Counted from the first letter of the stretch, positions 26,645-35,436 are shown. The stretch is 64,000 nucleotides of DNA from Roseovarius amoyensis (GCF_003260265.1 NZ_QITQ01000001.1:310001-374000); one strand, 5' to 3'. Notes: generated from the sequence alone by a model not told the origin. Numbers and translations: made by a program.

Positions 26645-27412
26645 CGCGGCGGCGGGCGGGCCGGCGATGCGCTGGCGGAAGGCACCCAGCACCTCGTCAT
26701 GGGGCATGTCGGCCTCGATCGCCAGCCGCCGCAGCCCGAAATGCACCTGCGCCATCTGCTGGTAATAGCCGGTATAGACATAGTTGGTCGCCGCCCCGGC
26801 CGCGGCGCCCAGCACCGGCACCGTCTGCGCCGCCAGTTTCTGGCCCAGTACCGCCGCCAGCCGCGGCGCCACGCGCGAGATCAGCGCATTCAGCGCCGGC
26901 CCGGTGACGGTCAGCCTTGTGCCGAGAAAGCCCGTATCAGCACCATCATCGTGATCGAGCGGCCCGGCGACGGAAAATACCTGGATGCAGTCGTACTGTA
27001 CCGCCGGTTCGGCCGGGTCGAACCCGGCATCCACCGCCGCATCCTGGATCGCCCGTAACAAGACGGTCACCGTGAGCGGCAACTCGATCAGTGCCGTGGG
27101 CAGCCCGCCCACGCCGCCAAACCCGCCCATGGTGGTGCTCAGCGCACGGGTCATCCAGCCGGGCCTCTGCCCCACTACCCCGCGCGAACCCTGCGCCGCC
27201 GCCATCGCGGCGCGCAGCGCGGCATCGGTGCGCGTGGCCAGCCCCGCCCGCAGCGCTGGCGGCAACCGGTCGAGCAGCCCTTCGGCCTGTCCCCCGATGA
27301 GGTTGAGCAGTTCGATCCCGGCATTACCAGCCCGCCGGTGGCGCGCGGCCAGCGTATCAAGCCGGGCCTGCACCTCCTTGGGCGAAATCGGAGCGTCCAG
27401 CAGTTCCATCAT
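26633..27412 (-). CDS. EcsC-family protein
   Basis: The protein has 259 aa and resembles the EcsC family (GGQAEGLLDRLP, ALSTTMGGFGGVGGLPTALIELPLTVTVLLRAIQ, VPVLGAAAGAATNYVYTGYYQQMA). The glycine-rich hydrophobic segments suggest membrane association. The biochemical role of this family is not established. The start at 27412 is the first of two adjacent ATGs, with AAGGAGAGG eight bases upstream. It has no clear functional link to its neighbours. Confidence 0.82.
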   Translation of the reverse strand: MMELLDAPISPKEVQARLDTLAARHRRAGNAGIELLNLIGGQAEGLLDRLPPALRAGLATRTDAALRAAMAAAQGSRGVVGQRPGWMTRALSTTMGGFGGVGGLPTALIELPLTVTVLLRAIQDAAVDAGFDPAEPAVQYDCIQVFSVAGPLDHDDGADTGFLGTRLTVTGPALNALISRVAPRLAAVLGQKLAAQTVPVLGAAAGAATNYVYTGYYQQMAQVHFGLRRLAIEADMPHDEVLGAFRQRIAGPPAAASGR

Positions 27413-27459
27413 AGGTGCCTCTCCTTGCTGACAAGAGATCGGCACCGGTGGGGGCCAAG

Positions 27460-27942
27460 TCAAGTGCAGCGCGTCACCGCGCCCGTCACCGCATCCCATG
27501 CGCCCGGGGTCAGCGCCGCGCCCAGCACCCGCGCCGGGTTGGTGGGCGGCGGCATCTCGACCCCCGTCAGACGATGAAATCCGAAGCGGCCGTAATAGGG
27601 GGCGTCGCCAACCAGCATGACCCGCTGCCAGCCCAGTTCACGCGCACGTTCCAGAGCCTGCAGGATCAGAAAGCCGCCCAGCCCCTCGCCCTGGTGGGTG
27701 GGATGTACGGCGACGGGGCCCAGCAGCAGGCAGCAGTGCCCGCCCACACGCACCGGCCAGTGACGTATCGCGCCGGCGATCACCCCCTCTTCGCGGGCGA
27801 CGAGGCACAGTTCGGCCACTGGCGCCACCCCTTCGCGCAGGCGATAGGACGAGAGTGCCTCGCGCCCGGGCGCAAAGCACAGGTCGAAAAGGGCCTCGGC
27901 CTCCCACCAGTCATCGCCCGTCTCGGGTGTCAGCTCGAACAC
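27460..27942 (-). CDS. GNAT-family N-acetyltransferase
   Basis: The protein has 160 aa. The GNAT acetyl-CoA-binding segment is clear: LLLGPVAVHPTHQGEGLGGFLILQALERA, with the Q-G-x-G-x-G/A pattern. It is followed by VMLVGDAPYYGRFGF, the typical YYGRFGF end of the YhbS-like subgroup. The substrate is unknown. It may share an operon with the EcsC gene (47-base gap) and is divergent from the flavin reductase gene. Confidence 0.88.
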   Translation of the reverse strand: MFELTPETGDDWWEAEALFDLCFAPGREALSSYRLREGVAPVAELCLVAREEGVIAGAIRHWPVRVGGHCCLLLGPVAVHPTHQGEGLGGFLILQALERARELGWQRVMLVGDAPYYGRFGFHRLTGVEMPPPTNPARVLGAALTPGAWDAVTGAVTRCT

Positions 27943-28027
27943 GCGGAAATCCTGTCAGAAATCGGCTGGCCATGCGCCTAGCACGACGCTAGGACAGGTA
28001 CAAACCCGCAATATGCCGGAGCGCACG

Positions 28028-28633
28028 ATGTTCTACAGACCAGAGGACGGCCACGGCCTGCCCCACAATCCGTTCAACGCCATTGTCACCCCCCGCCCCA
28101 TCGGCTGGATCGCCACGCGCGCCGCGGACGGGTCGGAAAACCTGGCGCCCTATTCCTTTTTCAACGCCGTGGCCTATGTGCCGCCGCAGGTCATGTTCGC
28201 CTCGACCTCGGCCAAGCCCGACCGCGACGGCACCAAGGACAGCGTCGCCAACATTCGCGACACCGGCGTGTTTTGCGTCAACATCGTGGAATACGCCATG
28301 CGCGATGCCATGAACCAGACCTCGGGCGCGTGGAACAGGGATGTCGACGAGTTCGATCTGGCCGGGATCGAGCGGGCCGAATGCGAAACCATCGCCTGTT
28401 CGCGCGTGGCCGGCGCACCGGCGTCGCTGGAATGCCGTCTGACACAGATCATCGAGTTGCCGGGAGAGGCCAATTTCACCGTCTTTGGCGAGGTCACTGG
28501 CATCCACCTGCGCGACAACTGCCTGAAGGACGGCATCTTTGACGTGCTGCGGTTCAACCCGCTGGCGCGGATGGGGTACCGCGATTACACCGTCGTGCGC
28601 GAGAAATTCTCGCTGGCCCGGCCCGGCGAATAG
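28028..28633 (+). CDS. Flavin reductase-like FMN-binding protein
   Basis: The protein has 201 aa and belongs to the flavin reductase (FMN-binding split barrel) family. Characteristic parts are IVTPRPIGWIATRAADGSEN, APYSFFNAVAYVPPQVMFAS, KDSVANIRDTGVFCVNIV and the C-terminal FNPLARMGYRDY. GGAG seven bases upstream favours the ATG at 28028 over one at 28013. The short-chain members of this subgroup bind FMN and reduce it for a partner oxygenase or act independently. No oxygenase is adjacent. The physiological substrate is unknown. Confidence 0.88.
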   Translation: MFYRPEDGHGLPHNPFNAIVTPRPIGWIATRAADGSENLAPYSFFNAVAYVPPQVMFASTSAKPDRDGTKDSVANIRDTGVFCVNIVEYAMRDAMNQTSGAWNRDVDEFDLAGIERAECETIACSRVAGAPASLECRLTQIIELPGEANFTVFGEVTGIHLRDNCLKDGIFDVLRFNPLARMGYRDYTVVREKFSLARPGE

Positions 28634-28639
28634 CGCCGC

Positions 28640-29671
28640 TCAGGCTGGCCCGGCAAACCCGCTGCCTCCCGGCTTGGGGTCGTGGAACACGCATCGCCCC
28701 CGCCCCGCCGCCTTGGCCGCGTATAGCGCGGTATCGGCGCCCCGCATCATCCGGGTGACGTCGACAGGGTCGTAGTCGGTGCTGAGGCAAGCGCCGATAC
28801 TGGCCGACACCCGCAATTCGCGCCCGTCATGCATCACCGGCCGTTCGATCGAATCGATCAGCCGCCTTGCCAGGCGCGAGATTTCTTCGCGCCCTCCGGC
28901 GCGGGGCAGCACCAGCAAAAACTCGTCACCGCCGACGCGGATCTGGGTGTCGCGCTCGCGGGTGCCCTCGGTCAGCCGTTCGGCCACGGCCTGCAGCACC
29001 CGGTCGCCGGCAGCGTGGCCAAAGCCGTCATTCACCGCCTTGAACCAGTCGAGATCGAGATGCAGCAGCGCAAAGGACCGGCCCGACCGGACAGCATCGT
29101 CCAGCACCGGTTCCAGCGCGCGCCGGTTCCTCAGCCCGGTCAGCTTGTCGGTATAGGCCGCCTGCTCGGCCTGGGCGCGCGCGCCGTCCAGCCGCAGGTT
29201 CAGCCGGCGCAATTCATCCATGGCGGTCGACTTCGCCTCGACCAGGTAGAGCAGTTCGACCGCCAGGTCGGTGGCGGCAAAGTCGGTGCCGGTCAGCGCG
29301 TATTCGCGCACTGCATCGACAATGGAAATGCCGAACGAGAGGTTCAGCACCGCACCGCCGGGCAGGCCAAATTCATCCCCCAAAGGCACCAGAACGCCCT
29401 TCAGCTCGGTTCGGGGCCGGTCGCGCAAGGCAAAATGCAGCTTTTGCCGCGCCAATGCCAGCAGCCCGGCCATGTGGCCCTCGGCGCGCGGGCGGCGCAG
29501 TTCCATCACCTCCAACAGCCGCCGGCCGTTCAACTGGCGGTCAGGCCTGAGCTTGCACAAGGCCGGGCCGGCATGCCGGATATGCCCGGTGGCGTCGATC
29601 AGCGCGTGCATCGGGCATAGCGTGTCAAGCATCTGCGCCAACGCAGCCGGGTCAGAGCGTCCGGCACTCAT
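28640..29671 (-). CDS. Diguanylate cyclase with HNOBA-like N-terminal domain
   Basis: Synthesises cyclic di-GMP; 343 aa. Residues 10-145 resemble the H-NOX-associated (HNOBA, PAS-like) domain, followed by a coiled coil (about 145-172) and the GGDEF domain. The active-site GGDEF is intact at 247-251, and an RxxD inhibitory site is present at 238-241, so product feedback is expected. DLDWFKAVNDGFGHAAGD is typical of active cyclases. The gene is translationally coupled (ATGA) to the upstream H-NOX-like gene, so the H-NOX protein should be its regulatory partner. Confidence 0.93.
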   Translation of the reverse strand: MSAGRSDPAALAQMLDTLCPMHALIDATGHIRHAGPALCKLRPDRQLNGRRLLEVMELRRPRAEGHMAGLLALARQKLHFALRDRPRTELKGVLVPLGDEFGLPGGAVLNLSFGISIVDAVREYALTGTDFAATDLAVELLYLVEAKSTAMDELRRLNLRLDGARAQAEQAAYTDKLTGLRNRRALEPVLDDAVRSGRSFALLHLDLDWFKAVNDGFGHAAGDRVLQAVAERLTEGTRERDTQIRVGGDEFLLVLPRAGGREEISRLARRLIDSIERPVMHDGRELRVSASIGACLSTDYDPVDVTRMMRGADTALYAAKAAGRGRCVFHDPKPGGSGFAGPA

Positions 29672-30264
29672 TGCGCACCTGCCGCCAGCTCGAAATTTCG
29701 GCCCTCGGCAAAGGCGGTTTCCAGCAGGGTTATCGCAATGATCTCTTCGTTACCCTTCGCGCCCTTGTGTTCCAGCACGACCAGCGCGCCGTAATCATCG
29801 GCCATCGCGCGCAAAAGTCCCAGCATCACATGACCATACCGGTTGCGCAGGCCGTCAGTGGCGCCCACCGCGAGGCTGAAACGATGCGCCGCGTGTTCAT
29901 GCAATTCCAGCTGCGGCAGCAAAAGGTCGGGCACGGCCAGCCGCACCCGCGCCGGCAGGTCATCCAGCGAGTACAGGAAATCAACGAAATCGGTACCGCT
30001 GAAGCGCAACAGCCGCCTGACCGCCGTCGATGCCCGCGCCGACACCAGGAAGGTGCCGATATCCTCCAGCACCTCGTCTTGCCCCTTGCCCAGCGTCTGG
30101 AAAAGCGCGTCGAGCACCCTTTCGGTGATGGCACCGTCATAGACCTGCATCGCATCAAACGCGCAGGAGCCAAGCCCGGCGCGGCGGCAGACATCTTTCC
30201 AAAATCCCTCGTCATAGGTTTCGCACGCAAACCTTTCGATGGCCTGATTGACCAGCCCGTGCAT
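29668..30264 (-). CDS. H-NOX-like protein lacking the heme-ligand histidine
   Basis: The 198-aa protein has the heme NO/O2-binding (H-NOX) fold signature at its N-terminus (MHGLVNQAIERFACETYDEGFW) and the central GxFLV/LLRFSGTDFVDFLYSLDDL segment. In functional H-NOX proteins this segment is followed by the proximal heme histidine (LDxLH). Here residue 104 is proline (LDDLPARV). The downstream Tyr-x-Ser-x-Arg heme-propionate motif is also not recognisable in RFSLAVGATDGLRNRYG. Canonical heme binding therefore looks impossible. It is coupled to the diguanylate cyclase and probably still acts as its protein-protein regulator. The domain call is by pattern, not by profile search. Confidence 0.85.
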   Translation of the reverse strand: MHGLVNQAIERFACETYDEGFWKDVCRRAGLGSCAFDAMQVYDGAITERVLDALFQTLGKGQDEVLEDIGTFLVSARASTAVRRLLRFSGTDFVDFLYSLDDLPARVRLAVPDLLLPQLELHEHAAHRFSLAVGATDGLRNRYGHVMLGLLRAMADDYGALVVLEHKGAKGNEEIIAITLLETAFAEGRNFELAAGAQ

Positions 30265-30394
30265 GATACGCCTCCACGCCCCCGGCGCAAATGTCGCAGC
30301 GCGGGCTTAAGAAAGGCTCAATAATTGCAATTGTCGGCATTGCGCGCAAAGGGCGCATGCGCGCCGCCCCGGCGCGGGGGCTGGCGGGACCGGC

Positions 30395-31957
30395 TCAGAA
30401 ATCGGTCGGTGCGCCACCCTCGGCCTTGCGGCGTTCGACGAAGGCGGCAAGTTCCTCGTGTATGCCCTCGTCCATCGGCGGCGGCTCGAACCCCGCCACG
30501 ATATCGCGCCAGACATGGTGGGCGCGCTCGGCCGTCCACTGGGCGCCTGCGGCCTCCCACGCCTCGTAGTTGCGCCAGTCACTCAGGAACGGCTGGTAGA
30601 ACGCGGTGGTATAGCGGTCCTGGGTGTGCTGGATGCCAAAGAAATGCCCCTCGTCGCCGACCTCGCGCACCGCCTCGGTGGCGATCTCGTCGGGGCCGGC
30701 GGCCCAGATCATCGGGTCCATGTAGCGCTGGATCTGTTGCAGCACCTCGCAATCCATGACGAATTTCTCGGGGCTGGCGATCAGCCCACCCTCCAGCCAG
30801 CCGGCGGCGTGATAGACCATGTGCGCGCCCGCCTGCACCGCCGACCACAGGCTGTTGGAGGTTTCCCACATCGCCTGTGCGTCGGGCACGTTGGCCGCGC
30901 AGACACCCGAGGCGCGCAGCGGCAGCTTGTAAAGGCGGGCAAGCTGGCCCGTCATCTGGGTGGCGCGCATGTATTCGGGCGTGCCGAATGCCGGCGCCCC
31001 TGATTTCATATCGACGTTCGAGGTGAATGTGCCGATGGCACAGGGCGCGCCGGGGCGGACCACCTGCGCCAGCACCACCGCGCTCAGCGCCTCGGCCAGG
31101 CTTTGGGCCACCGCGCCGGCCATCGTCACCGGCGCCATGGCACCGGCCAGCGTGAACGGCGTCACCACCAGCCCCTGCCCCCGCCGCGCCAGCCGCATCC
31201 AGCCGTCCAGCATCGGATAGTCGTGCTTGAGCGGCGAGGTCGAGTTGATGTTGGTGAACATGTGCGGGCGGGCCTCGAACGCCTCGTGCGTCAACCCGGC
31301 ACTGATGCGCACCATTTCCATCACGTCCTCGACCCGTTCGGCGCCCAGCGCATAGGCATGGGCGACCTTGTCGGTCAGCGTCAGCTTGTCATAAAGCACG
31401 TCCAGGTGCCGCACCGAGGGGTGGATGTCCTGCGGTTCGACCGGATAGCCGCCGACGAAATGGATGCAGTTGAAATACTGGCTGAGCTTCAGCAGGGTGC
31501 GGCACATCTCGCGGTTGCCGGTAACCTTGCGCCCCAATTCCATGTCCCAGTATCCGGGGGGCGACGAGACGTTGCCGAAATTCAAGTGCCGCCCACCCAT
31601 GGTGATCTGGCGGTCGGGGTTGCGTGGCGTGATAGCCCAGCTTTCGGGCGCGTGGGCGATCATCTCCATCATGAAATCGCGGCCCATGCGCACCCGCTCG
31701 CCGTCGATGTCGCAGCCGCCGGTGGCCTTGAGTATCTCGACCGCCTCGGGGTTCAGAAAGGTGATGCCGATCTCTTCGAGGATGCGCATCGCACCATCGT
31801 GGATCGCGGCAACACCTTCGGCGCTCAGCGGTTCGACCGGGGGGTCGATGTTGATCGGCGGGTTCCAAGGCATCTGCTCGATCGCCGCGGTGCCGCGCCG
31901 GGCGGCATTTCCCGCACGGCCGCCGCTGCGCCGTCTGCGTTTGGCTTCGTCTGCCAT
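30395..31957 (-). CDS. Trimethylamine methyltransferase family protein (MttB superfamily, non-pyrrolysine)
   Basis: The protein has 520 aa. It matches the MttB/MtgB barrel family (ILEEIGITFLNPEAVEILKA, SPPGYWDMELGRKVTGN, EMVRISAGLTHEAFEARPHM, HMVYHAAGWLEGGLIASPEK). Relatives demethylate quaternary amines such as glycine betaine to a corrinoid protein. There is no in-frame TAG in the gene, so it does not encode pyrrolysine. No corrinoid protein (MttC-like) or activase lies nearby, so the acceptor is unknown. The ATG at 31957 has GGAG six bases upstream, which favours it over 31972. The N-terminus is Arg-rich. Confidence 0.88.
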   Translation of the reverse strand: MADEAKRRRRSGGRAGNAARRGTAAIEQMPWNPPINIDPPVEPLSAEGVAAIHDGAMRILEEIGITFLNPEAVEILKATGGCDIDGERVRMGRDFMMEMIAHAPESWAITPRNPDRQITMGGRHLNFGNVSSPPGYWDMELGRKVTGNREMCRTLLKLSQYFNCIHFVGGYPVEPQDIHPSVRHLDVLYDKLTLTDKVAHAYALGAERVEDVMEMVRISAGLTHEAFEARPHMFTNINSTSPLKHDYPMLDGWMRLARRGQGLVVTPFTLAGAMAPVTMAGAVAQSLAEALSAVVLAQVVRPGAPCAIGTFTSNVDMKSGAPAFGTPEYMRATQMTGQLARLYKLPLRASGVCAANVPDAQAMWETSNSLWSAVQAGAHMVYHAAGWLEGGLIASPEKFVMDCEVLQQIQRYMDPMIWAAGPDEIATEAVREVGDEGHFFGIQHTQDRYTTAFYQPFLSDWRNYEAWEAAGAQWTAERAHHVWRDIVAGFEPPPMDEGIHEELAAFVERRKAEGGAPTDF

Positions 31958-32045
31958 CGGTATCTCCGTCATGCGCTGGATGCCATGCAAGCACTCTGCG
32001 CGGGACGGGGTATGCCGGTTTGCGACGCCTGCTGTCGCTAAGGGA

Positions 32046-32939
32046 TCATCCGTGCGCCTGCTTGGGGCGCAGGCCGCGGCCGGTCACGAAAAGATAGATG
32101 GCAAGGCTGACCACCACGATGATCCCGCCCAGCACCATGCCGGCGGTCGGTCGTTCGCCCACGCCAAGCCAGACCCAGAACGGCCCCAGTACCGTTTCCA
32201 GCAGCATCAGCAGGCTGACATTGGCTGTCTGTGTGTGGCGCGAGGCCATCGACAGACAAAAGAACGACACCGGCAGGATGATCCCCCCGGTCACCGCCAT
32301 CGCCCAGGGCTGGCCCTGCATCAGCGCACCCGGGCCTGTCACCGTCAGCCCGACCAGCCCCGCCCCCCAGGCGCCAAGGCCGATCGCCAGCAGGATCGGC
32401 AGCCCCGGACGCGCGCGCAGGGTGACAAAGCTGAGGGCCAGCACCAGCGCCACCATCAGCCCCAGAAACGCCCCGGTCAGCGCGCCGGCGTCCAGCGTCA
32501 CCCCCGTGCCCTGCCCGTCCGAGACCGCGACGGCGATTCCCACCATCACCGCCGCCATCGCCGCCCAGGTCGCGGCGCTGGTCGGCTCTCCCAGCCCGAT
32601 CCGGCTGAGCAGCGCGGAAAACACCGGCACCGCCGCCACCCCGATCAGCACCATCGCAACCGGTGCCGAGGCGATGCCGAGGCAGAACAGGACCGAATTC
32701 AGCACCTGGCAGCCGATAATGATCAGCCCGGCACCCGATTTCAGGCTGGCCAGTTCGCCCCGCCGGTCGCGGCTGAGCACAGCCCAGGCCAGCACCATCA
32801 CCGTGCCCATGATCAGCCCCCGCCAGGCGACCATCTGAAAGCCCGACATCTGCGACAGCCGCATGAACAGCGCATCGGGCGTCAGGAACAGCGCCCCCGC
32901 GGCGGCCACCGCCAGCCCGAACAGCGGGTGTCGCCTCAT
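32046..32939 (-). CDS. EamA/DMT-family transporter
   Basis: This is a ten-helix inner-membrane protein of 297 aa, with the two EamA repeats (about 8-135 and 150-288). It has the usual glutamate-containing end of repeat 2 (LMLLETVLGPFWVWLGVGERPT). Such proteins export metabolites or amino acids. The substrate is unknown. It overlaps the HAD phosphatase gene by ATGA and forms a three-gene operon with DUF3572 and HAD. Confidence 0.88.
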   Translation of the reverse strand: MRRHPLFGLAVAAAGALFLTPDALFMRLSQMSGFQMVAWRGLIMGTVMVLAWAVLSRDRRGELASLKSGAGLIIIGCQVLNSVLFCLGIASAPVAMVLIGVAAVPVFSALLSRIGLGEPTSAATWAAMAAVMVGIAVAVSDGQGTGVTLDAGALTGAFLGLMVALVLALSFVTLRARPGLPILLAIGLGAWGAGLVGLTVTGPGALMQGQPWAMAVTGGIILPVSFFCLSMASRHTQTANVSLLMLLETVLGPFWVWLGVGERPTAGMVLGGIIVVVSLAIYLFVTGRGLRPKQAHG

Positions 32940-33658
32940 GGCCGGTCCAGCCAGCCCGGCAGGGCGCCGATATCGGGCAGCACCGCATCGGCCAGCGACA
33001 CCAGGTCATCATGCCCGGCAACGCCGGTCAGCACCGCGAGCGTCTGCATGCCCGCCGCGCGGCCCGCGATCAGGTCATGCGCGCTGTCGCCCACCATCGC
33101 CACGCGGGCGGGGTTCAGCCGGTGGACGCGGGCAAAGGCCAGCAGCGGGTCGGGGTCAGGCTTGGCCCCGAACCCGGAATCGAAACCGGCGATGAAATCG
33201 AAATGCGCCGCCACTCCGGCAGTCTGCAACTGGGCATGCGCGGCGGTTTCGCTGTCATTGGTCATCACGCCCAGGATCAGCCCCCGCGCCCTGAGCACAT
33301 CCAAGAGCGGCACCAGCGGCACCGGCGGCGCCAGCGGCGCGCGCGCCGCCAGTTCCGTCATCAGCGCCTCGAGCGCGGCGATGTCGGGGGGGCCGTCTGC
33401 GGAACCCAGCCCGCAGGCGATGCATTCAGCCGCCTCTCGGTTGGTCTGCGCAATGATCGGGCTCTCGGGATGAAAGTGGCCGGTGGTACTGTCAAATGCC
33501 ATTGCCTCTGCCACTGCCAGGCCCCGGGCGGGGTCGCCGCCGGCAAGGCAGTCGATCAGCTCATGCGCCCAGGCGCTCCAGGTGGCGTGGAATTCAAACA
33601 GGGTGCCATCCTTGTCGAACAGCAGCGCGTCAAGCTTTCTGACCGGAACGTTCACCAT
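32936..33658 (-). CDS. HAD-superfamily phosphatase (phosphoglycolate phosphatase-like)
   Basis: The protein has 240 aa. HAD motif I is LLFDKDGTLFEF (nucleophile Asp, with the less common Lys after it), motif II is GVMTNDSET, and motifs III/IV lie in GFGAKPDPDPLLAF and VAMVGDSAHDLIAGRAAGM. The cap domain between motifs I and II is helical, as in Gph. The substrate is probably a small phosphate ester. The start at 33658 lies seven bases after the DUF3572 stop, so both are read from one transcript. Confidence 0.9.
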   Translation of the reverse strand: MVNVPVRKLDALLFDKDGTLFEFHATWSAWAHELIDCLAGGDPARGLAVAEAMAFDSTTGHFHPESPIIAQTNREAAECIACGLGSADGPPDIAALEALMTELAARAPLAPPVPLVPLLDVLRARGLILGVMTNDSETAAHAQLQTAGVAAHFDFIAGFDSGFGAKPDPDPLLAFARVHRLNPARVAMVGDSAHDLIAGRAAGMQTLAVLTGVAGHDDLVSLADAVLPDIGALPGWLDRP

Positions 33659-33665
33659 GTTGACC

Positions 33666-33950
33666 TCAGGTCCAGTGCATCTGCGCACCGCCCGGCAGGG
33701 CCGCACGCGCCGCCATCGGGGCGGTAAAATCCAGCCCCTCGGCGTCGCAAAACCCTGTGACCCAGGCGTCGTCCATCAGCACGAAATCCAGCACGGAACC
33801 AAGAAATTCAGGCTCTTGCGCGCGTTCGCGCAGGTCCATCGCGGACGCCCCGGTGGCGCCCAAAAAGACCGGCAACAGCTCGTCATTACCGGCCAGCCAG
33901 GCCAGGCATCTGAGTGCAATCGCTTCGGCGGAATCCCGCGACAGGCTCAT
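33666..33950 (-). CDS. DUF3572 family protein
   Basis: This 94-aa acidic helical protein matches the short alphaproteobacterial DUF3572 family (SAEAIALRCLAWLAGNDELLPVFLGATGAS, LDFVLMDDAWVTGFC). Its function is unknown. It heads the DUF3572-HAD-EamA operon and is divergent from the PleD-like gene across 88 bases, a neighbourhood often seen in Rhodobacterales. No strong ribosome-binding site is seen. Confidence 0.8.
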   Translation of the reverse strand: MSLSRDSAEAIALRCLAWLAGNDELLPVFLGATGASAMDLRERAQEPEFLGSVLDFVLMDDAWVTGFCDAEGLDFTAPMAARAALPGGAQMHWT

Positions 33951-34038
33951 TAGAGTTAATTCCCGGAAAGGTTTTCTTAACCTCTGACAGGGATAGTCGA
34001 TGCACCGACAAGAGCAAGTCCGAAGGACCGTTTTCCCG

Positions 34039-35436
34039 ATGACCGGAAAGATACTCATCGTCGACGCGCTCGCCACCAACCGGATCGTGCTGAAGGCACG
34101 GCTTACTGCAGCATTTTACGAAGTTCTGCAGGCCGGATCCGGGGCCGAGGCGGCGACCGTGGCGCGCGACGCCCGGCCCGACCTGCTGTTGCTGGGCGGG
34201 GCCCTGCCGGACATAGGGGTCGGGGAACTGGTCACAGCGCTGGCCGAGGGGTGCGGCCCCGATTGCGTGCTGCCCACGGTGGTGGCGCTGTTGCCGGACG
34301 ACGCCGCCGCGCAGCGTGCCGACGCGCTGGCCGGCGGCGCCAGCGATGTCATTTCCAGGCCGGTCGATCACCGGTACCTGCTGGCGCGGTTGCGGGCGCT
34401 GTTGCGTCAGCGTCACCTCGACGCCGACCTCGGCGTGCCGGCGGCAACCGCCGATGCGCTGGGTTTCGCCGAAGAGCCCTGCGCGTTCCGCCCTCCGGCG
34501 CGACTGACAGTTATGGCCGGCACCGCGGCACGCGCGCATACCCTGCGCCAGCGCCTGGCGCCGGCGCTGCCGGACGTCACCTGCACCTTTGCCGAGGACG
34601 GCACCAGGGCCATGGCCGCGCTGCGCCGGGGCACCGACGCCGTTTTGCTGGAGGTGGGGGAAACCAACCTCGATACCGCGCCCGCCCTTCTGGCCGAGTT
34701 GCAGACGGCACCCGCAACCCGCCATGCCCGAATCGTCGTCCTGCTCGACCGCGCCGCTGCCGACCTGGCGGTGCCGCTGCTGGACATGGGCGCCAGCGAG
34801 GTTCTGCCGACGCCCGTCGACGACCGCGAGCTGACGCTGCGGATCTCCGCCCAGATCGCGCACAAGACGCGGGCCGACGTCCTGCGCGGCCGGCTGGAAA
34901 GCGGGTTGCAGGCGGCCGTCATCGACCCGCTGACCGGGCTATACAACCGTCGTTACGGGCTGAGCTTTCTGCGTCGCATCCTGGCCCAGCCACAAGGGGG
35001 CGGCGGCCTGTGCGCGGTAATGGTTGCCGATCTCGACCATTTCAAGGCGATCAATGACGGCTTCGGCCATGCCGCCGGCGACAGGGTGCTGGCGCAGGTC
35101 TCGGCGCGGATGCGGGCCAATCTGCCCGCCGGGGCGATAATCGCGCGGCTGGGGGGTGAGGAATTCGTGATCGTCGTTCCCGACACCTCGCCGGATGCGG
35201 CGCGCAGGCTGGCCGGCACGATCTGCCGCCATGTCCGCGAAAAGCCCGTGACGATGCCGGGCGGGGCGGGGGCTGTGGCGGTCACGGTCAGCATCGGGGT
35301 GACGCTGGCCCTGCCCGACCCCGCCGCTGGCCCGGCCCAGGCCGAAGCCCTGCTGGCCGAGGCCGACCGCGCGCTTTACGCGTCGAAATCCGGCGGGCGC
35401 AACACCGTTACTTTTCGCTGCCGTCCCGCGGCCTGA
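34039..35436 (+). CDS. pleD: PleD-like diguanylate cyclase with two degenerate receiver domains
   Basis: The protein has 465 aa arranged REC-REC-GGDEF as in Caulobacter PleD. The catalytic GGEEF is at 372-376, with DLDHFKAINDGFGHAAGD upstream, so c-di-GMP synthesis is expected. The first receiver keeps the shape (KILIVDALATNRIVLKARL) but has Ala10 for the second acidic residue, Gly53 (LLLLGGALPD) in place of the phospho-acceptor Asp, and Arg for the conserved Lys (SRPVD). The second receiver is degenerate, as in PleD. The inhibitory RxxD before GGEEF is also missing (PAGA). Phosphorylation and product inhibition therefore seem lost. Confidence 0.93.
   Translation: MTGKILIVDALATNRIVLKARLTAAFYEVLQAGSGAEAATVARDARPDLLLLGGALPDIGVGELVTALAEGCGPDCVLPTVVALLPDDAAAQRADALAGGASDVISRPVDHRYLLARLRALLRQRHLDADLGVPAATADALGFAEEPCAFRPPARLTVMAGTAARAHTLRQRLAPALPDVTCTFAEDGTRAMAALRRGTDAVLLEVGETNLDTAPALLAELQTAPATRHARIVVLLDRAAADLAVPLLDMGASEVLPTPVDDRELTLRISAQIAHKTRADVLRGRLESGLQAAVIDPLTGLYNRRYGLSFLRRILAQPQGGGGLCAVMVADLDHFKAINDGFGHAAGDRVLAQVSARMRANLPAGAIIARLGGEEFVIVVPDTSPDAARRLAGTICRHVREKPVTMPGGAGAVAVTVSIGVTLALPDPAAGPAQAEALLAEADRALYASKSGGRNTVTFRCRPAA

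Noticed and set aside
33951-34038. Possible CtrA boxes (TTAA motifs) between DUF3572 and pleD
   Set aside because: The two TTAA sequences are 17 bases apart, not the seven of the CtrA consensus.
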